The notes under the pieces: model-generated
Databases searched by the model: none
Seen by the model: the letters and a program-made list of their open reading frames with translations, nothing else
Told to the model about the DNA's origin: nothing
Shown here: one piece after another, positions 1 to 9,415 of the stretch
Numbering within the stretch: the stretch's first letter is position 1
Layout: every line of letters starts with the position of its first letter
Position numbers and translations under genes: made by a program
NCBI GenBank assembly: GCA_022565595.1
Contig: JAIUML010000029.1
Span: forward strand, 1 to 55,195
DNA: 55,195 bases
Source of the DNA: Saccharospirillum sp.
Lineage (GTDB): Bacteria > Pseudomonadota > Gammaproteobacteria > Pseudomonadales > Natronospirillaceae
Direction of reading: 5' to 3'

Positions 1-99
1 GGCTGGCCTCACGGCTTCCCCCTTGCGTTTCGCTACGGTTGTCGTCACTACTTCCGGTTACCTCCTTTCAGGTAACAAGTTCTGGCCCATGCCGGGCAC

Positions 100-270
100 A
101 CGAGTGTCGATGTCCTCATCGACATTGTGTGCGTTAGCTCACTTTGAGCCCTCGGCTTGGTCGGCAGGCTGACGCCTGCTACGTCGATGGGGATATCGAC
201 GCTCCAATGGACATTCCCCGGAAATTGCTCCTGCATTTTCGGGATTCCGTCCTTCCCTGGACATAAAAAA
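100..270. repeat. Modular hairpin repeat, copy 1
   Basis: This is an imperfectly palindromic intergenic element related to the one at 4231-4392. The core has hairpins at 106-123 (GTCGATG-TCCT-CATCGAC), 164-179 (GCAGGC-TGAC-GCCTGC) and 183-200 (GTCGAT-N6-ATCGAC). The two halves of the core resemble each other in inverted orientation. The tail (about 217-264) has a stem CCCGGAAAT/ATTTTCGGG at 217-243 with loop TGCTCCTGC, and a small GTCC/GGAC hairpin just before the A-run of the gspD terminator. Compared with copy 2 the core is inverted, while the tail keeps its orientation. It lies just beyond a minus-strand terminator. A 77-codon open frame across it is a by-product of the repeat and is not called as a gene. 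Nothing was recognised in positions 1-99. Confidence 0.75.
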
Positions 271-299
271 GCCCGAGCCACTTTTGATGGCTCGGGCGA
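265..299 (-). terminator. Rho-independent terminator of the gspNCD operon
   Basis: Read on the minus strand, a 9-bp GC-rich stem GCCCGAGCC/GGCTCGGGC (271-279 with 289-297) is followed by six T residues (265-270). It lies about 135 bp downstream of the gspD stop codon, which fits the end of the secretin operon. Confidence 0.85.
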
Positions 300-435
300 A
301 ATGCAACTTAATGCAAGAGAGTCAAAACGCCGCGTATGGTACTTCCGAGCCTCTGAATGTAAACAGTTATTGGCTCAAAGGTCGCTTTTCTAAAAGCGAC
401 TCTTTTGTAAATATAAAAGTACAGGTCGAGCAGTT

Positions 436-2388
436 TCACTCTCCGCTGCGCAGGGTACCTTCCAGGCGACCTTCAAAGAGATCATCTACCGTGGGTGGAT
501 CAAAATTCTCGTTAAACCCATCCAGCGTCTCAATGCGAATCTCCCAGATGCCTTGCATGCGACGTTCACGATAGCTACCGAGATTGTCTTCCATGATGGT
601 TGGGCGCAATACGATCATCAGGTTGGTTTTCTGACGCTCGGTGGATCGGCTCTTGAACAGGTGACCCAGGATGGGAATGCGACCCAGAACCGGGACTCGG
701 CTTTCACGTTCGATGATGGTGTCGTCTATCAGGCCACCGAGTACGATGGTCTCGCCATTGCCGATCAGCACTTCGGTTTTCACCTGGCGCTTGTCCGTGA
801 TGATGTCCACAGCGCCCAGGACGTTAGAGCTGGAGATGGATTCAACAATCTGATCGACTTCCAGTCGAATGTAGTTGTCCTGCTGAACGTGAGGCACGAC
901 GGTCAGGGTGGTGCCGACGTCCTGACGGTCGATGATAAAGGGATTTTCGTCCGAGCCTGTACCACCGCGCTTGAACGGTACCGAACTGCCCACCGTTATA
1001 AAGGCTTCGCTGTTGTCGAGCGTCATCACGCTAGGGGTCGACAGCAGGTTGGTGTTGGATTGTGACTCAATGGCCTGAATGATCACACCGAAATTCGGGG
1101 TGCTGCCCCAGGGGTCGACAATGCCCATAAAAGCACCACTGGGCAAGGCGCCGACGTTGCCGGTTGCTGCAGCCTGGGCGACGGTTGAAATGGGTGTGCC
1201 ACCTTCGGAGAAGTTGGTGCTGGCAAAAGGCACGCCGTCTTCAGCGCGGGCCGGATTGGTGGCCCATTGAATGCCGAGAGCGTCCGAGATGTTGCCATTG
1301 ACTTCGACAATGGCGGCTTCGATCAGCACCTGTTTGCGGCGGATATCAAGCTGCCCGATGATGCTTTCTATTTCGGTCATCATCGATGGCTCGGCTCGGA
1401 CGACCAGTGCGTTGAGATCTTCATCTGCCAGGATACTGACGGGCACCGTCGGTGCGGCCTGACCACCACTGCCACTGCCACTGCCGGATTGAGCCTGGCC
1501 AGTCAAACCGCGCAACAGTTCCGCCATGCGTGCTGCAGAGGCATTGTTCAGAAAAATTACGCGAGATGAGGTGTTTTCGGGTGCGGGGATATCCAGCTCA
1601 CGGATCAGGTTGCGAATTTGCGCACGTGCTTCTGCTTCGCCCTTCATGATAATGCGATTACTGCGTTCGTCGCCGACCAGGTGGACACCGCGGGTGCCGG
1701 CTCGTTGTCCGCTCTGTTCACCAGAGGTAACGGGCGTTGGCGCGATGCGTTGCAGCAGCGTGATGATGTTGCCAACCCATGCGTGCTCCAGTGTCACGAC
1801 TTCGATCTCTTCACTGCCAGCCTGGTCGAGTAATGCAATGATTTCCCCTACCCGCTCGATGTTGGTCGCCCGATCGCTGATGATCAAGGCGTTGGCCGTA
1901 TTGACCCCCGCCAGATGACCATAGCGAGCAACCAGGGGCCGCAGAATAGGGACCAATTCCATGGCAGAGGTGTTCTGTATCGCAAAAACTCGGGTAACAA
2001 TTTCTTCGCCGGTCATGTTGCCTTCGATATCAACCGGTATACCCGCGGCCTTGATGTCTGCCTGACCAATAACCTTGACGGCATGGTCGGTTTCTACAGC
2101 GGAAAAGCCGTAGACCTCAATGGTGGCAAGAAAGATTTCATAGATGGCGGCGGCAGTAAGATCCCGGTCCGAGATAACGGTTACCCGGCCTCGAACTCTG
2201 GGGTCGACAATAAAACTCTTTCCGGTGACTTTGGCAACCAGATCGATCACTTCCTTGATCTCGGCATCCTGCATATTCAGTTGGTAGGTGGGCTCACCGT
2301 TCTGTTGTGCAAAAGCTTGAGCGGAAAATGCCAGGGTGATGGTGACCGCCAGCGCGCCTACCCAACGAATGAAACGCGAATTAAACAT
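436..2388 (-). CDS. gspD: Type II secretion system secretin GspD
   Basis: This is the outer-membrane secretin that forms the multimeric exit channel of the type II secretion system. The 650-residue protein starts with a signal peptide ending near AQAFA (about residue 26). N0 (about 34-105, with a typical IKEVIDLVAKVTGKSFIVDP stretch), N1, N2 and N3 domains follow. N3 is interrupted by a Gly/Ser linker near residue 305, as is common in GspD. The C-terminal secretin core carries the family signature VPVLGRIPILGHLF. Length is normal for the family. No lipobox is visible, so it may need a pilotin or self-insert. The ATG at 2388 has an AAGGGT ribosome site. It is the last gene of gspN-gspC-gspD, and the terminator at 265-299 ends the unit. 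Confidence 0.96.
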   Translation of the reverse strand: MFNSRFIRWVGALAVTITLAFSAQAFAQQNGEPTYQLNMQDAEIKEVIDLVAKVTGKSFIVDPRVRGRVTVISDRDLTAAAIYEIFLATIEVYGFSAVETDHAVKVIGQADIKAAGIPVDIEGNMTGEEIVTRVFAIQNTSAMELVPILRPLVARYGHLAGVNTANALIISDRATNIERVGEIIALLDQAGSEEIEVVTLEHAWVGNIITLLQRIAPTPVTSGEQSGQRAGTRGVHLVGDERSNRIIMKGEAEARAQIRNLIRELDIPAPENTSSRVIFLNNASAARMAELLRGLTGQAQSGSGSGSGGQAAPTVPVSILADEDLNALVVRAEPSMMTEIESIIGQLDIRRKQVLIEAAIVEVNGNISDALGIQWATNPARAEDGVPFASTNFSEGGTPISTVAQAAATGNVGALPSGAFMGIVDPWGSTPNFGVIIQAIESQSNTNLLSTPSVMTLDNSEAFITVGSSVPFKRGGTGSDENPFIIDRQDVGTTLTVVPHVQQDNYIRLEVDQIVESISSSNVLGAVDIITDKRQVKTEVLIGNGETIVLGGLIDDTIIERESRVPVLGRIPILGHLFKSRSTERQKTNLMIVLRPTIMEDNLGSYRERRMQGIWEIRIETLDGFNENFDPPTVDDLFEGRLEGTLRSGE

Positions 2389-2425
2389 GCTTTACCCTTT
2401 TCCTGTCCTGTATTTTTGCCATTCC

Positions 2426-3373
2426 CTATCTTGTTCCTGGTAGGGTTTGGTAAATCGTGAAAGTCCGCGAACCGCGCTGCACGGAGATTTTCAACTCGCC
2501 GCCGGATTGCAGTATCTGGTTCAGCAGCATCTGATCCTGAGCTATGTTACCCACCGGGTTGTCGTTCACTGCCGTGACCACATCTCCGGGGCGCAAACCG
2601 GCCATTTGTAATTGGCGGGCATTGCGGGTTACCTGGTAACCAGCGCCTGTCGGCTCAAGACCGACCTCCTGGATCAACCCCTGGGGGTCGCTGTTGGCGC
2701 GCTCGGCTATATAGGAAACCATCTGTTCAACCTGGGCTTCCACGTTACCGCCGCGTTCAAACTCTTCCTGGGCTCGTTGAACACTCTCTGTAAAATTGCT
2801 GGGGCTGGACTGATCGCTACTGGGTTCTGGTGCACGCGGGTCTTCATCACGAGCGAGCAGCAGGCCCGAGGATTCAATACGCGGATAGCGCAATGTTTCC
2901 ATTTGGCCATTGCGACTGAGTATGACCCGATCACCGTAAACAGCGGCCAGTTCAGCCTGCCCGAAGACATCGTCACCAATGCTGAAGGCTCGGCCAGCGC
3001 CGCTGCGCTGCGCAATGATGGCGAAGCCTTCGCCTTCCAAACCCTGAGCCAGAATCGCCTGTAGCGTCAAGTTCAAACGAGTATCAGGTGCTTCTACCGG
3101 CCGGGGTTCTTCAACGGCCGCTGTTTGCTCAGTGACAAAGGCACCAAAGAGTTCTGCCTGTGCCAGTTGATCACCGATACGAGCCAGATCGGCCTGGCCG
3201 CCGCTGGTTGAGCCACCCGCTGGCGTAATGGTAGGCGCTTGCACTCCTGGCACAGGCTCCAGCCACAACCAGGTAAAATGCGCAGCATAGATCGCACTGC
3301 CGATAACGAGCACCGTTACCAGCCATTTCTGGAGCACCAGCCACCAGGGTCTGAGTTGAACCAACCACTCCAT
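2426..3373 (-). CDS. gspC: Type II secretion system inner-membrane protein GspC
   Basis: GspC is the bitopic inner-membrane component that links the inner-membrane platform to the secretin through its periplasmic HR domain. The 315-residue protein has one N-terminal membrane segment (about 15-37, VLQKWLVTVLVIGSAIYAA) and a Pro/Gly-rich linker. The HR domain (about 65-165) contains the family pattern LQAILA followed by AIIAQRSGAGRAFSIGDDV. An acidic linker leads to a C-terminal PDZ domain (about 220-310, with LQMAGLRPGDVVTAVNDNPV). The start codon lies directly against the gspN stop codon and gspD follows after 37 bp, so the three genes are one operon. Presence of a PDZ rather than a coiled-coil end is the Vibrio/Klebsiella type. 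Confidence 0.93.
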   Translation of the reverse strand: MEWLVQLRPWWLVLQKWLVTVLVIGSAIYAAHFTWLWLEPVPGVQAPTITPAGGSTSGGQADLARIGDQLAQAELFGAFVTEQTAAVEEPRPVEAPDTRLNLTLQAILAQGLEGEGFAIIAQRSGAGRAFSIGDDVFGQAELAAVYGDRVILSRNGQMETLRYPRIESSGLLLARDEDPRAPEPSSDQSSPSNFTESVQRAQEEFERGGNVEAQVEQMVSYIAERANSDPQGLIQEVGLEPTGAGYQVTRNARQLQMAGLRPGDVVTAVNDNPVGNIAQDQMLLNQILQSGGELKISVQRGSRTFTIYQTLPGTR

Positions 3374-4108
3374 TTAAAAAACCTTCTGTGCCAGTTCTAC
3401 CAGAATCGGGCCACTGCCCGGAATCGAGAGATTCATCTGGTCCGCCAAAACACGGCGCACTTCAACAACACCCGTGCCTTCGCGTTCCAGCCGGGATTCG
3501 ATAAAGGATTCACCATTCAGCCCGGCTATATTAAGCCGCCAGGCGTTATCGTCGCTGAGAATCACACCGGCCATTTGCGGTACCTCAAAGCGTTGGTTGG
3601 ACGAGCCAAAGCGCAGGCTCAAGGGCCCTCCGGCCCAACTCAAATGGCCTGTAGCTTCACCGAGATCAAAGCGCCAACTGCTGTCGGCGGCGACATCATC
3701 GAAGACAAGGCGCCCTTGAATGTCGGCGTTGAAATTGGCCAGAACCCGGCTGTACTGACCTTCATCCACATGGCCGGAAAAGCCTTCCACTGCCAAACCC
3801 AGAGGTTTGAGCAGTACTCGCCCCTTTACGTCGACAAAGGGGGTAGTGACGGATAACTGATAAGGCAGACGCGCCAAAAAGAGTTCCAGCGGTTGCGATC
3901 GCCATTCAACCTGATACGCAGGTTGTTGCGGTACCTGTATCTGACCAGAGCCACGCCAGATGTTGCCCTGGAGCTCTACCAATCGCACGCCCTGCGCCTG
4001 AAGAACAGGGTCGATGTACTGTTTTACCCAACTTAGAGGCGTTGTCGCCACCAGGGCGACCAGGTACACCAGTACAAAAATTCCAATAAGCTTTATATTT
4101 ATCTTCAT
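3374..4108 (-). CDS. gspN: Type II secretion system protein GspN
   Basis: GspN is a non-universal type II secretion component, an inner-membrane-anchored periplasmic protein often next to gspC and gspD. The chosen ATG at 4108 gives 244 residues starting MKINIKLIGIFVLVYLVALVATTPLSWV, a clear signal anchor. An upstream in-frame ATG at 4171 would add 21 polar residues before the anchor and is less likely. The body contains the family-typical QGNIWRGSGQIQV and a WRSQPLELFLARLPYQL stretch. The stop codon TAA abuts the gspC start. The first gene of the operon; the other gsp genes (E to M) are not in the window. GspN is poorly conserved, so the assignment also rests on its position. Confidence 0.88.
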   Translation of the reverse strand: MKINIKLIGIFVLVYLVALVATTPLSWVKQYIDPVLQAQGVRLVELQGNIWRGSGQIQVPQQPAYQVEWRSQPLELFLARLPYQLSVTTPFVDVKGRVLLKPLGLAVEGFSGHVDEGQYSRVLANFNADIQGRLVFDDVAADSSWRFDLGEATGHLSWAGGPLSLRFGSSNQRFEVPQMAGVILSDDNAWRLNIAGLNGESFIESRLEREGTGVVEVRRVLADQMNLSIPGSGPILVELAQKVF

Positions 4109-4230
4109 AAACCGCCGTTCTAAACGCATCCCTGACTTGTTTCCGGCTGGACAGTTTATAGAAGGCGCCAAATCTCAACAATCGGTTTACGCCAACCTGA
4201 CGTTGATTTGTGAGAAGTGGGTGGTTTTTT

Positions 4231-4392
4231 GGAGCGTCGATGTCCTCATCGACGTAGCAGGCGTTAGCCTGCTCGCCGGGCCGAGGGATTACAGCGTGCT
4301 GGCGCACGCCATGTCGATGGGGACATCGACACTCCATTCCCTGAAAATTGCTCCTGCATTTTCAGGATACCGTCCATCCCTGGACATAAAAA
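4231..4392. repeat. Modular hairpin repeat, copy 2
   Basis: This is the second copy of the element at 100-270. Core hairpins are at 4236-4253 (GTCGATG-TCCT-CATCGAC), 4256-4273 (AGCAGGC-GTTA-GCCTGCT), 4294-4309 (GCGTGC-TGGC-GCACGC) and 4313-4330 (GTCGATG-GGGA-CATCGAC). The tail has a perfect stem CCTGAAAAT/ATTTTCAGG at 4340-4366 with the same loop TGCTCCTGC as copy 1, and GTCC/GGAC at 4372-4385. The tail ends at the A-run of the groEL terminator. The T-A pair of the tail stem here is C-G in copy 1, a compensatory change that suggests the RNA or DNA structure is kept. The element fills the space between the gspN start and the groEL terminator. Confidence 0.75.
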
Positions 4393-4412
4393 AGCCCCGG
4401 CATGCCGGGGCT
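4387..4412 (-). terminator. Rho-independent terminator of groESL
   Basis: On the minus strand a perfect GC-rich palindrome AGCCCCGGCATGCCGGGGCT (4393-4412) is followed by six T residues (4387-4392). It lies about 45 bp after the groEL stop codon. Confidence 0.88.
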
Positions 4413-4458
4413 CTATTTTGCTTTGGGTTACCGAGGTAACCGGGTCAGCGGGGGCTGA

Positions 4459-6126
<1,668 letters not shown>

Positions 6127-6156
6127 CTAGAAATTCGTTGAACGACGAGCGGCTGT

Positions 6157-6444
6157 TTAAGCAATAACGCCGAAGATGTCACTTTCAGTCATGATCAACA
6201 GTTCTTCGCCGTCGATCTTGACGGTGCTGCCTGCATACTGGCCAAAAACCACAGTATCGCCGACCTTCACATCCAACGGACGAACCTCTCCGTTTTCGAG
6301 GATCCGGCCGTTGCCGACTGCCAGTACTTCACCCTGTGAGGGTTTTTCCTTGGCTGAACCGGGCAGTAAAATGCCACCGGCGGTGGTTTCTTCCTGATCC
6401 TTGCGGCGTACGACTACGCGATCATGCAAAGGACGAATTTTCAT
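6157..6444 (-). CDS. groS: Co-chaperonin GroES (Hsp10)
   Basis: GroES is the heptameric lid of the GroEL chamber. The 95-residue protein begins [14 protein letters not shown] and contains the mobile loop [22 protein letters not shown], both standard. The ATG at 6444 is preceded by an AGGAGA ribosome site 8 bp away. The 5' leader, predicted from the promoter at 6531-6559, is about 80 nt. It contains a hairpin (GGGTGGCC-GCTG-GGCTACCC on the plus strand, about 6491-6510). Confidence 0.99.
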   Translation of the reverse strand: MKIRPLHDRVVVRRKDQEETTAGGILLPGSAKEKPSQGEVLAVGNGRILENGEVRPLDVKVGDTVVFGQYAGSTVKIDGEELLIMTESDIFGVIA

Positions 6445-6530
6445 GGATCCAATCTCCTAGAATAACAAATTGGGAGTTTTTGTTAGTCCGGGTGGCCGCT
6501 GGGCTACCCGGGAATTTCGATGCCCACCGT

Positions 6531-6559
6531 TAATGGGGCCGAGGTTTTTTCATTTCAAC
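6531..6559 (-). promoter_or_regulatory. Sigma-32 (RpoH) heat-shock promoter of groESL
   Basis: On the minus strand GTTGAAA (6553-6559) is followed after 14 bp by CCCCATTA (6531-6538). This matches the sigma-32 consensus CTTGAA/CCCCATNT and closely parallels the E. coli groE promoter. Phased A/T tracts lie just upstream (about 6574-6600 on the plus strand) and could act as an UP-like element. An inverted repeat TTCAAC-N8-GTTGAA (6555-6574) overlaps the -35 box. No CIRCE element (TTAGCACTC-N9-GAGTGCTAA) is visible, so HrcA control is not indicated. Confidence 0.85.
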
Positions 6560-6642
6560 ACCCCCTGGTTGAAAAAATCACTGGTTTTTTTGTTTTTTGG
6601 CTGTGGGGACGTGGTCGCTACCGGGTAAGGCCTATCAATCGA

Positions 6643-7374
6643 CTAGACCCATAGGTCCTTGACCGAAGTATCTGGTGAATAATGAGTAGCAATCTGGGCT
6701 TGCAGGAGTTCGGCTGTGGCGAGGGCGTCTGTGGCCGCCTGGTGGGCGTTGTAGTAGGGGAGGTTGTAGCGTTGCCGGCTGTCGGCGAGGCGAATTGAGG
6801 TTGGTTTTTTGCCGAGCAATCGGCTCAGGAAGCCATTTTTGCCGGTGCGGTGAAGGCGTGCTTCGAGTTCCATGGTGTCGATGACCGGGAAGGTGATGCC
6901 CTGGCCTAGCCTGGCCTTGATGGCGACATCCAGGAAGGGCCGCTCTATGCCTCGAAAGTGGACGACGCAGAGTCGGCCGGCCATCAGGCCGAGCAGTTCT
7001 TCGAGGTGGGTGCTGAGGTCTGGTGCCTGTTGCAGGTCGGAATGGGTGATCTGGTGGATGGTAACGGACTTGTTTTCGAGCGGCATGCGCGGTTTGACCA
7101 GCCATTGGCGAGCGTGGCGGACGGGTATTCGGTCGAGGGTGAAGGGTACAAGGCCGATACTGACGATGGAATGGCTTTTGGCACTCAGACCAGTGGTTTC
7201 GAAATCCATTGCGAGCAGGGAGATGTTCTTGATGGGGGTTTCCGGGTCCGGCACGCCCGCCTGATAAAAGCGTTTGAGCAAAGATTGCTGGCTGCGTTGG
7301 GCCATTTCAGCATAACAGGCTGGCCAGTGTGGTGCTGTGGGTTGGGCACTTTGCCTTGGCAGCAAGTGAATCAT
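6643..7374 (-). CDS. DEDDh-family 3'-5' exonuclease (DnaQ-like)
   Basis: This is a probable DNA or RNA 3'-5' exonuclease related to the DNA polymerase III epsilon subunit. The 243-residue protein shows Exo I (DFETTGL), Exo II (HFRGIERPFLDVA) and the Exo III DEDDh pattern HQAATDALATAEL near the C terminus. The chosen ATG at 7374 overlaps the stop codon of the upstream nucleotidyltransferase (ATGA), implying translational coupling. A longer frame starting at 7524 would overlap that gene by 150 bp and is rejected. The pairing with a cNMP-CBS-DUF294 protein is common in Pseudomonas and relatives, where the function is not established. It is not the replicative DnaQ, which is usually beside rnhA. 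Confidence 0.88.
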   Translation of the reverse strand: MIHLLPRQSAQPTAPHWPACYAEMAQRSQQSLLKRFYQAGVPDPETPIKNISLLAMDFETTGLSAKSHSIVSIGLVPFTLDRIPVRHARQWLVKPRMPLENKSVTIHQITHSDLQQAPDLSTHLEELLGLMAGRLCVVHFRGIERPFLDVAIKARLGQGITFPVIDTMELEARLHRTGKNGFLSRLLGKKPTSIRLADSRQRYNLPYYNAHQAATDALATAELLQAQIATHYSPDTSVKDLWV

Positions 7375-9242
7375 TGGGCACGCCCTACCTGGTAGCGGAT
7401 GCGCAGGTACTTCTGAGCATTGCTGAGAACCTGAAAGGCTTCCTTGAGGTTGCGTCGCTCGAATTGGGAGAGGGCTTCGGGTTCGACGCTGTTGTCCGGG
7501 TCTATATTGTTCTCCAGGTCCCACGCCTGATGCCGGGCACGGACGAGGGAGATGAATTCTAGCGCATCGCGCAGGTCGTCGCCGTTGGAGTGCCCCAATA
7601 CCTTGTGTTCAGCAATGTCGATAAGGCGGTCGAAGGAGTTCTGGGCAGTGGAGCCACAGGCGAGGGCATGAACGCGTATCACGTCGGTCAGTGGTGCTGT
7701 GCCTCGGCGCTTGAGGTTAATGGTGTTGTTCTGCTTGCCGTCGTTTTCCATCACAAAGGTGCGGAAGAAACCCAGCGGGGGCGTTCTGTTCAGGGCATTG
7801 CGCGCCAGGCAGGCGAGGAACAGATTGCTCTTGCTCGCCTTCTGTGCCAACAACTTCTGCAAGGTGGTGGCGAATTCGGTTTCACCGTAAATGCCGTCAA
7901 GGTCGAAAAAAATGGAGCTGTTGAGCAGGGCCTGGGCGTTGGGTTTGTCGATCCAGTCGGTGAAGTAGCTCTTCCAGACCTTCAGCGGCTGGCGCCAGGT
8001 CGGGTTGGTGGCCATGATACCGCCGGTGCAGTAGGTGTAACCGCATTCTGCGAGGCCATCGCTGACGAAGGCAGCCAGTTGCTTGAAATAGTCGTCGTGT
8101 TCGGCCGGGTCGAAACGGTCGTCGATGACCATGGCGTTGTCCTGGTCGGTCAAGACGTACTGATCGTCTCGAGCCATGGAGCCCAGCGCCAGGAAGCAGT
8201 AAGGCACAGGGGGCGGGCCCAGTTTCGCCTCGCCCAATTCCAGCAGGCGCTGGCTGATGCTGCGGCCGATGCTGGCGATGGCGCTGCCAATCATTCTTGA
8301 ATTGGCGTCTTCGTTGACCAGGCGCACGAAGGTGGCGCGAATGCCGGGTTTCAAGCGCGCCAATTCTCGACCGGACTGCTTGTGAAAGATCTCGCTGACC
8401 AGGATCAGACTGCTTTGGGATTCGTGCCGCAGGATGTCAGAAAGCGCGATGATGCCAATCAGCTTGCCTCTGCGCATTACCGGCAGGTGGTGGACGTTGT
8501 GGCGCAGCATCAACATCATGGCTTCGAAGATAAAATCGCTGGCTTCGATGCAAATGACGTCCCTGCTCATGATATCGGTAATGGGGGTTTCCAGAGGTGC
8601 TCCAGCGGCCAGGGCTCGGGTCCGCAAGTCCCGGTCGGTCAGAATGCCGATCAGCTCTGGCGTACCAGCGGCCTCGCCTTCGATAATGGCCAACGAAGAA
8701 ACGCCCTCTTCGCTCATGATTTTGGCGGCATGTTGCACGCTGACGGTTGCCGACACCGTTACTGGCGGCCTGCTTACCAGCTTGATGACCATGGCCGTCA
8801 TCAGGTTTTTCTTCTCGGTTCGGTTGGTCAGAGCGCTTTGCAGCGGGTTGCGATCCTCAATTTCGACAAAGTCGGCGAACTCTTCATCGGTTTCGAAGAG
8901 CCATTGAAAATCTTCATTCGAAATACTGTAAAGCAGCGTGTCCTCAAGCGCCCTGGCCGGGAAACGGACGGTCCGGTTCATCAGCAAGGCCAGCTGACCA
9001 AAGATCTCTCCCTCGGCCAGCCGATTGTAGAAATCGCCATTGCGTCGGCTGATCTCAACAGCCCCGCTGCGAATGTAATACATCTCTTCGACGCTTTGCC
9101 CGAAGGTCAGAATGGTACTGCCTGCCTTGTAATACAGCACTTCCACTCTGTTGGCGATCTGCGTCAGATGCTCCTCCGGCAGGCTGTCGAAAGGCGCAAA
9201 CTGCCGCATATGTTCTCGGATCTCTCGCTGCTCGACTTCCAT
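7371..9242 (-). CDS. cNMP-binding / CBS / DUF294 putative nucleotidyltransferase
   Basis: This is a predicted cytosolic signal-responsive nucleotidyltransferase. Domains in order are a cyclic-nucleotide-binding fold (about 10-125, with GEIFGQLALLMNRTVRFPARA), a tandem CBS pair (about 155-270), a GlnD/DUF294-type nucleotidyltransferase core (about 305-440, with LGSMARDDQYVLTDQDNAMV, the GS and DxD metal motif), and a C-terminal helical DUF294 domain. The ATG at 9242 gives 623 residues. An in-frame TTG at 9275 is an alternative that adds 11 residues. The architecture matches a widespread gammaproteobacterial family without known substrate. Its stop overlaps the start of the downstream exonuclease. 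Confidence 0.9.
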   Translation of the reverse strand: MEVEQREIREHMRQFAPFDSLPEEHLTQIANRVEVLYYKAGSTILTFGQSVEEMYYIRSGAVEISRRNGDFYNRLAEGEIFGQLALLMNRTVRFPARALEDTLLYSISNEDFQWLFETDEEFADFVEIEDRNPLQSALTNRTEKKNLMTAMVIKLVSRPPVTVSATVSVQHAAKIMSEEGVSSLAIIEGEAAGTPELIGILTDRDLRTRALAAGAPLETPITDIMSRDVICIEASDFIFEAMMLMLRHNVHHLPVMRRGKLIGIIALSDILRHESQSSLILVSEIFHKQSGRELARLKPGIRATFVRLVNEDANSRMIGSAIASIGRSISQRLLELGEAKLGPPPVPYCFLALGSMARDDQYVLTDQDNAMVIDDRFDPAEHDDYFKQLAAFVSDGLAECGYTYCTGGIMATNPTWRQPLKVWKSYFTDWIDKPNAQALLNSSIFFDLDGIYGETEFATTLQKLLAQKASKSNLFLACLARNALNRTPPLGFFRTFVMENDGKQNNTINLKRRGTAPLTDVIRVHALACGSTAQNSFDRLIDIAEHKVLGHSNGDDLRDALEFISLVRARHQAWDLENNIDPDNSVEPEALSQFERRNLKEAFQVLSNAQKYLRIRYQVGRAQ

Positions 9243-9415
9243 CGATGGTCTAGCCTCATGAGTGGTTGTGTCCAATCCCGTTCAGGATCATTCAAGTTGG
9301 TTGCTATGCACCAGAGCCAACCTTTATACTCAGTGTACTGTGGCAAGGTGATAACGATAAATCAAACAGCCACTGCAAGGAAAACTCAGGGATCTCTCAC
9401 AGGAAATAAAGGAAG

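Noticed and set aside
48-281. 77-codon minus-strand frame
   Set aside because: It lies wholly inside the hairpin repeat copy 1; codon content follows the repeat, and the matching region of copy 2 gives unrelated frames.
6445-6642. CIRCE/HrcA element before groES
   Set aside because: No TTAGCACTC-N9-GAGTGCTAA pattern; the promoter fits sigma-32 instead.
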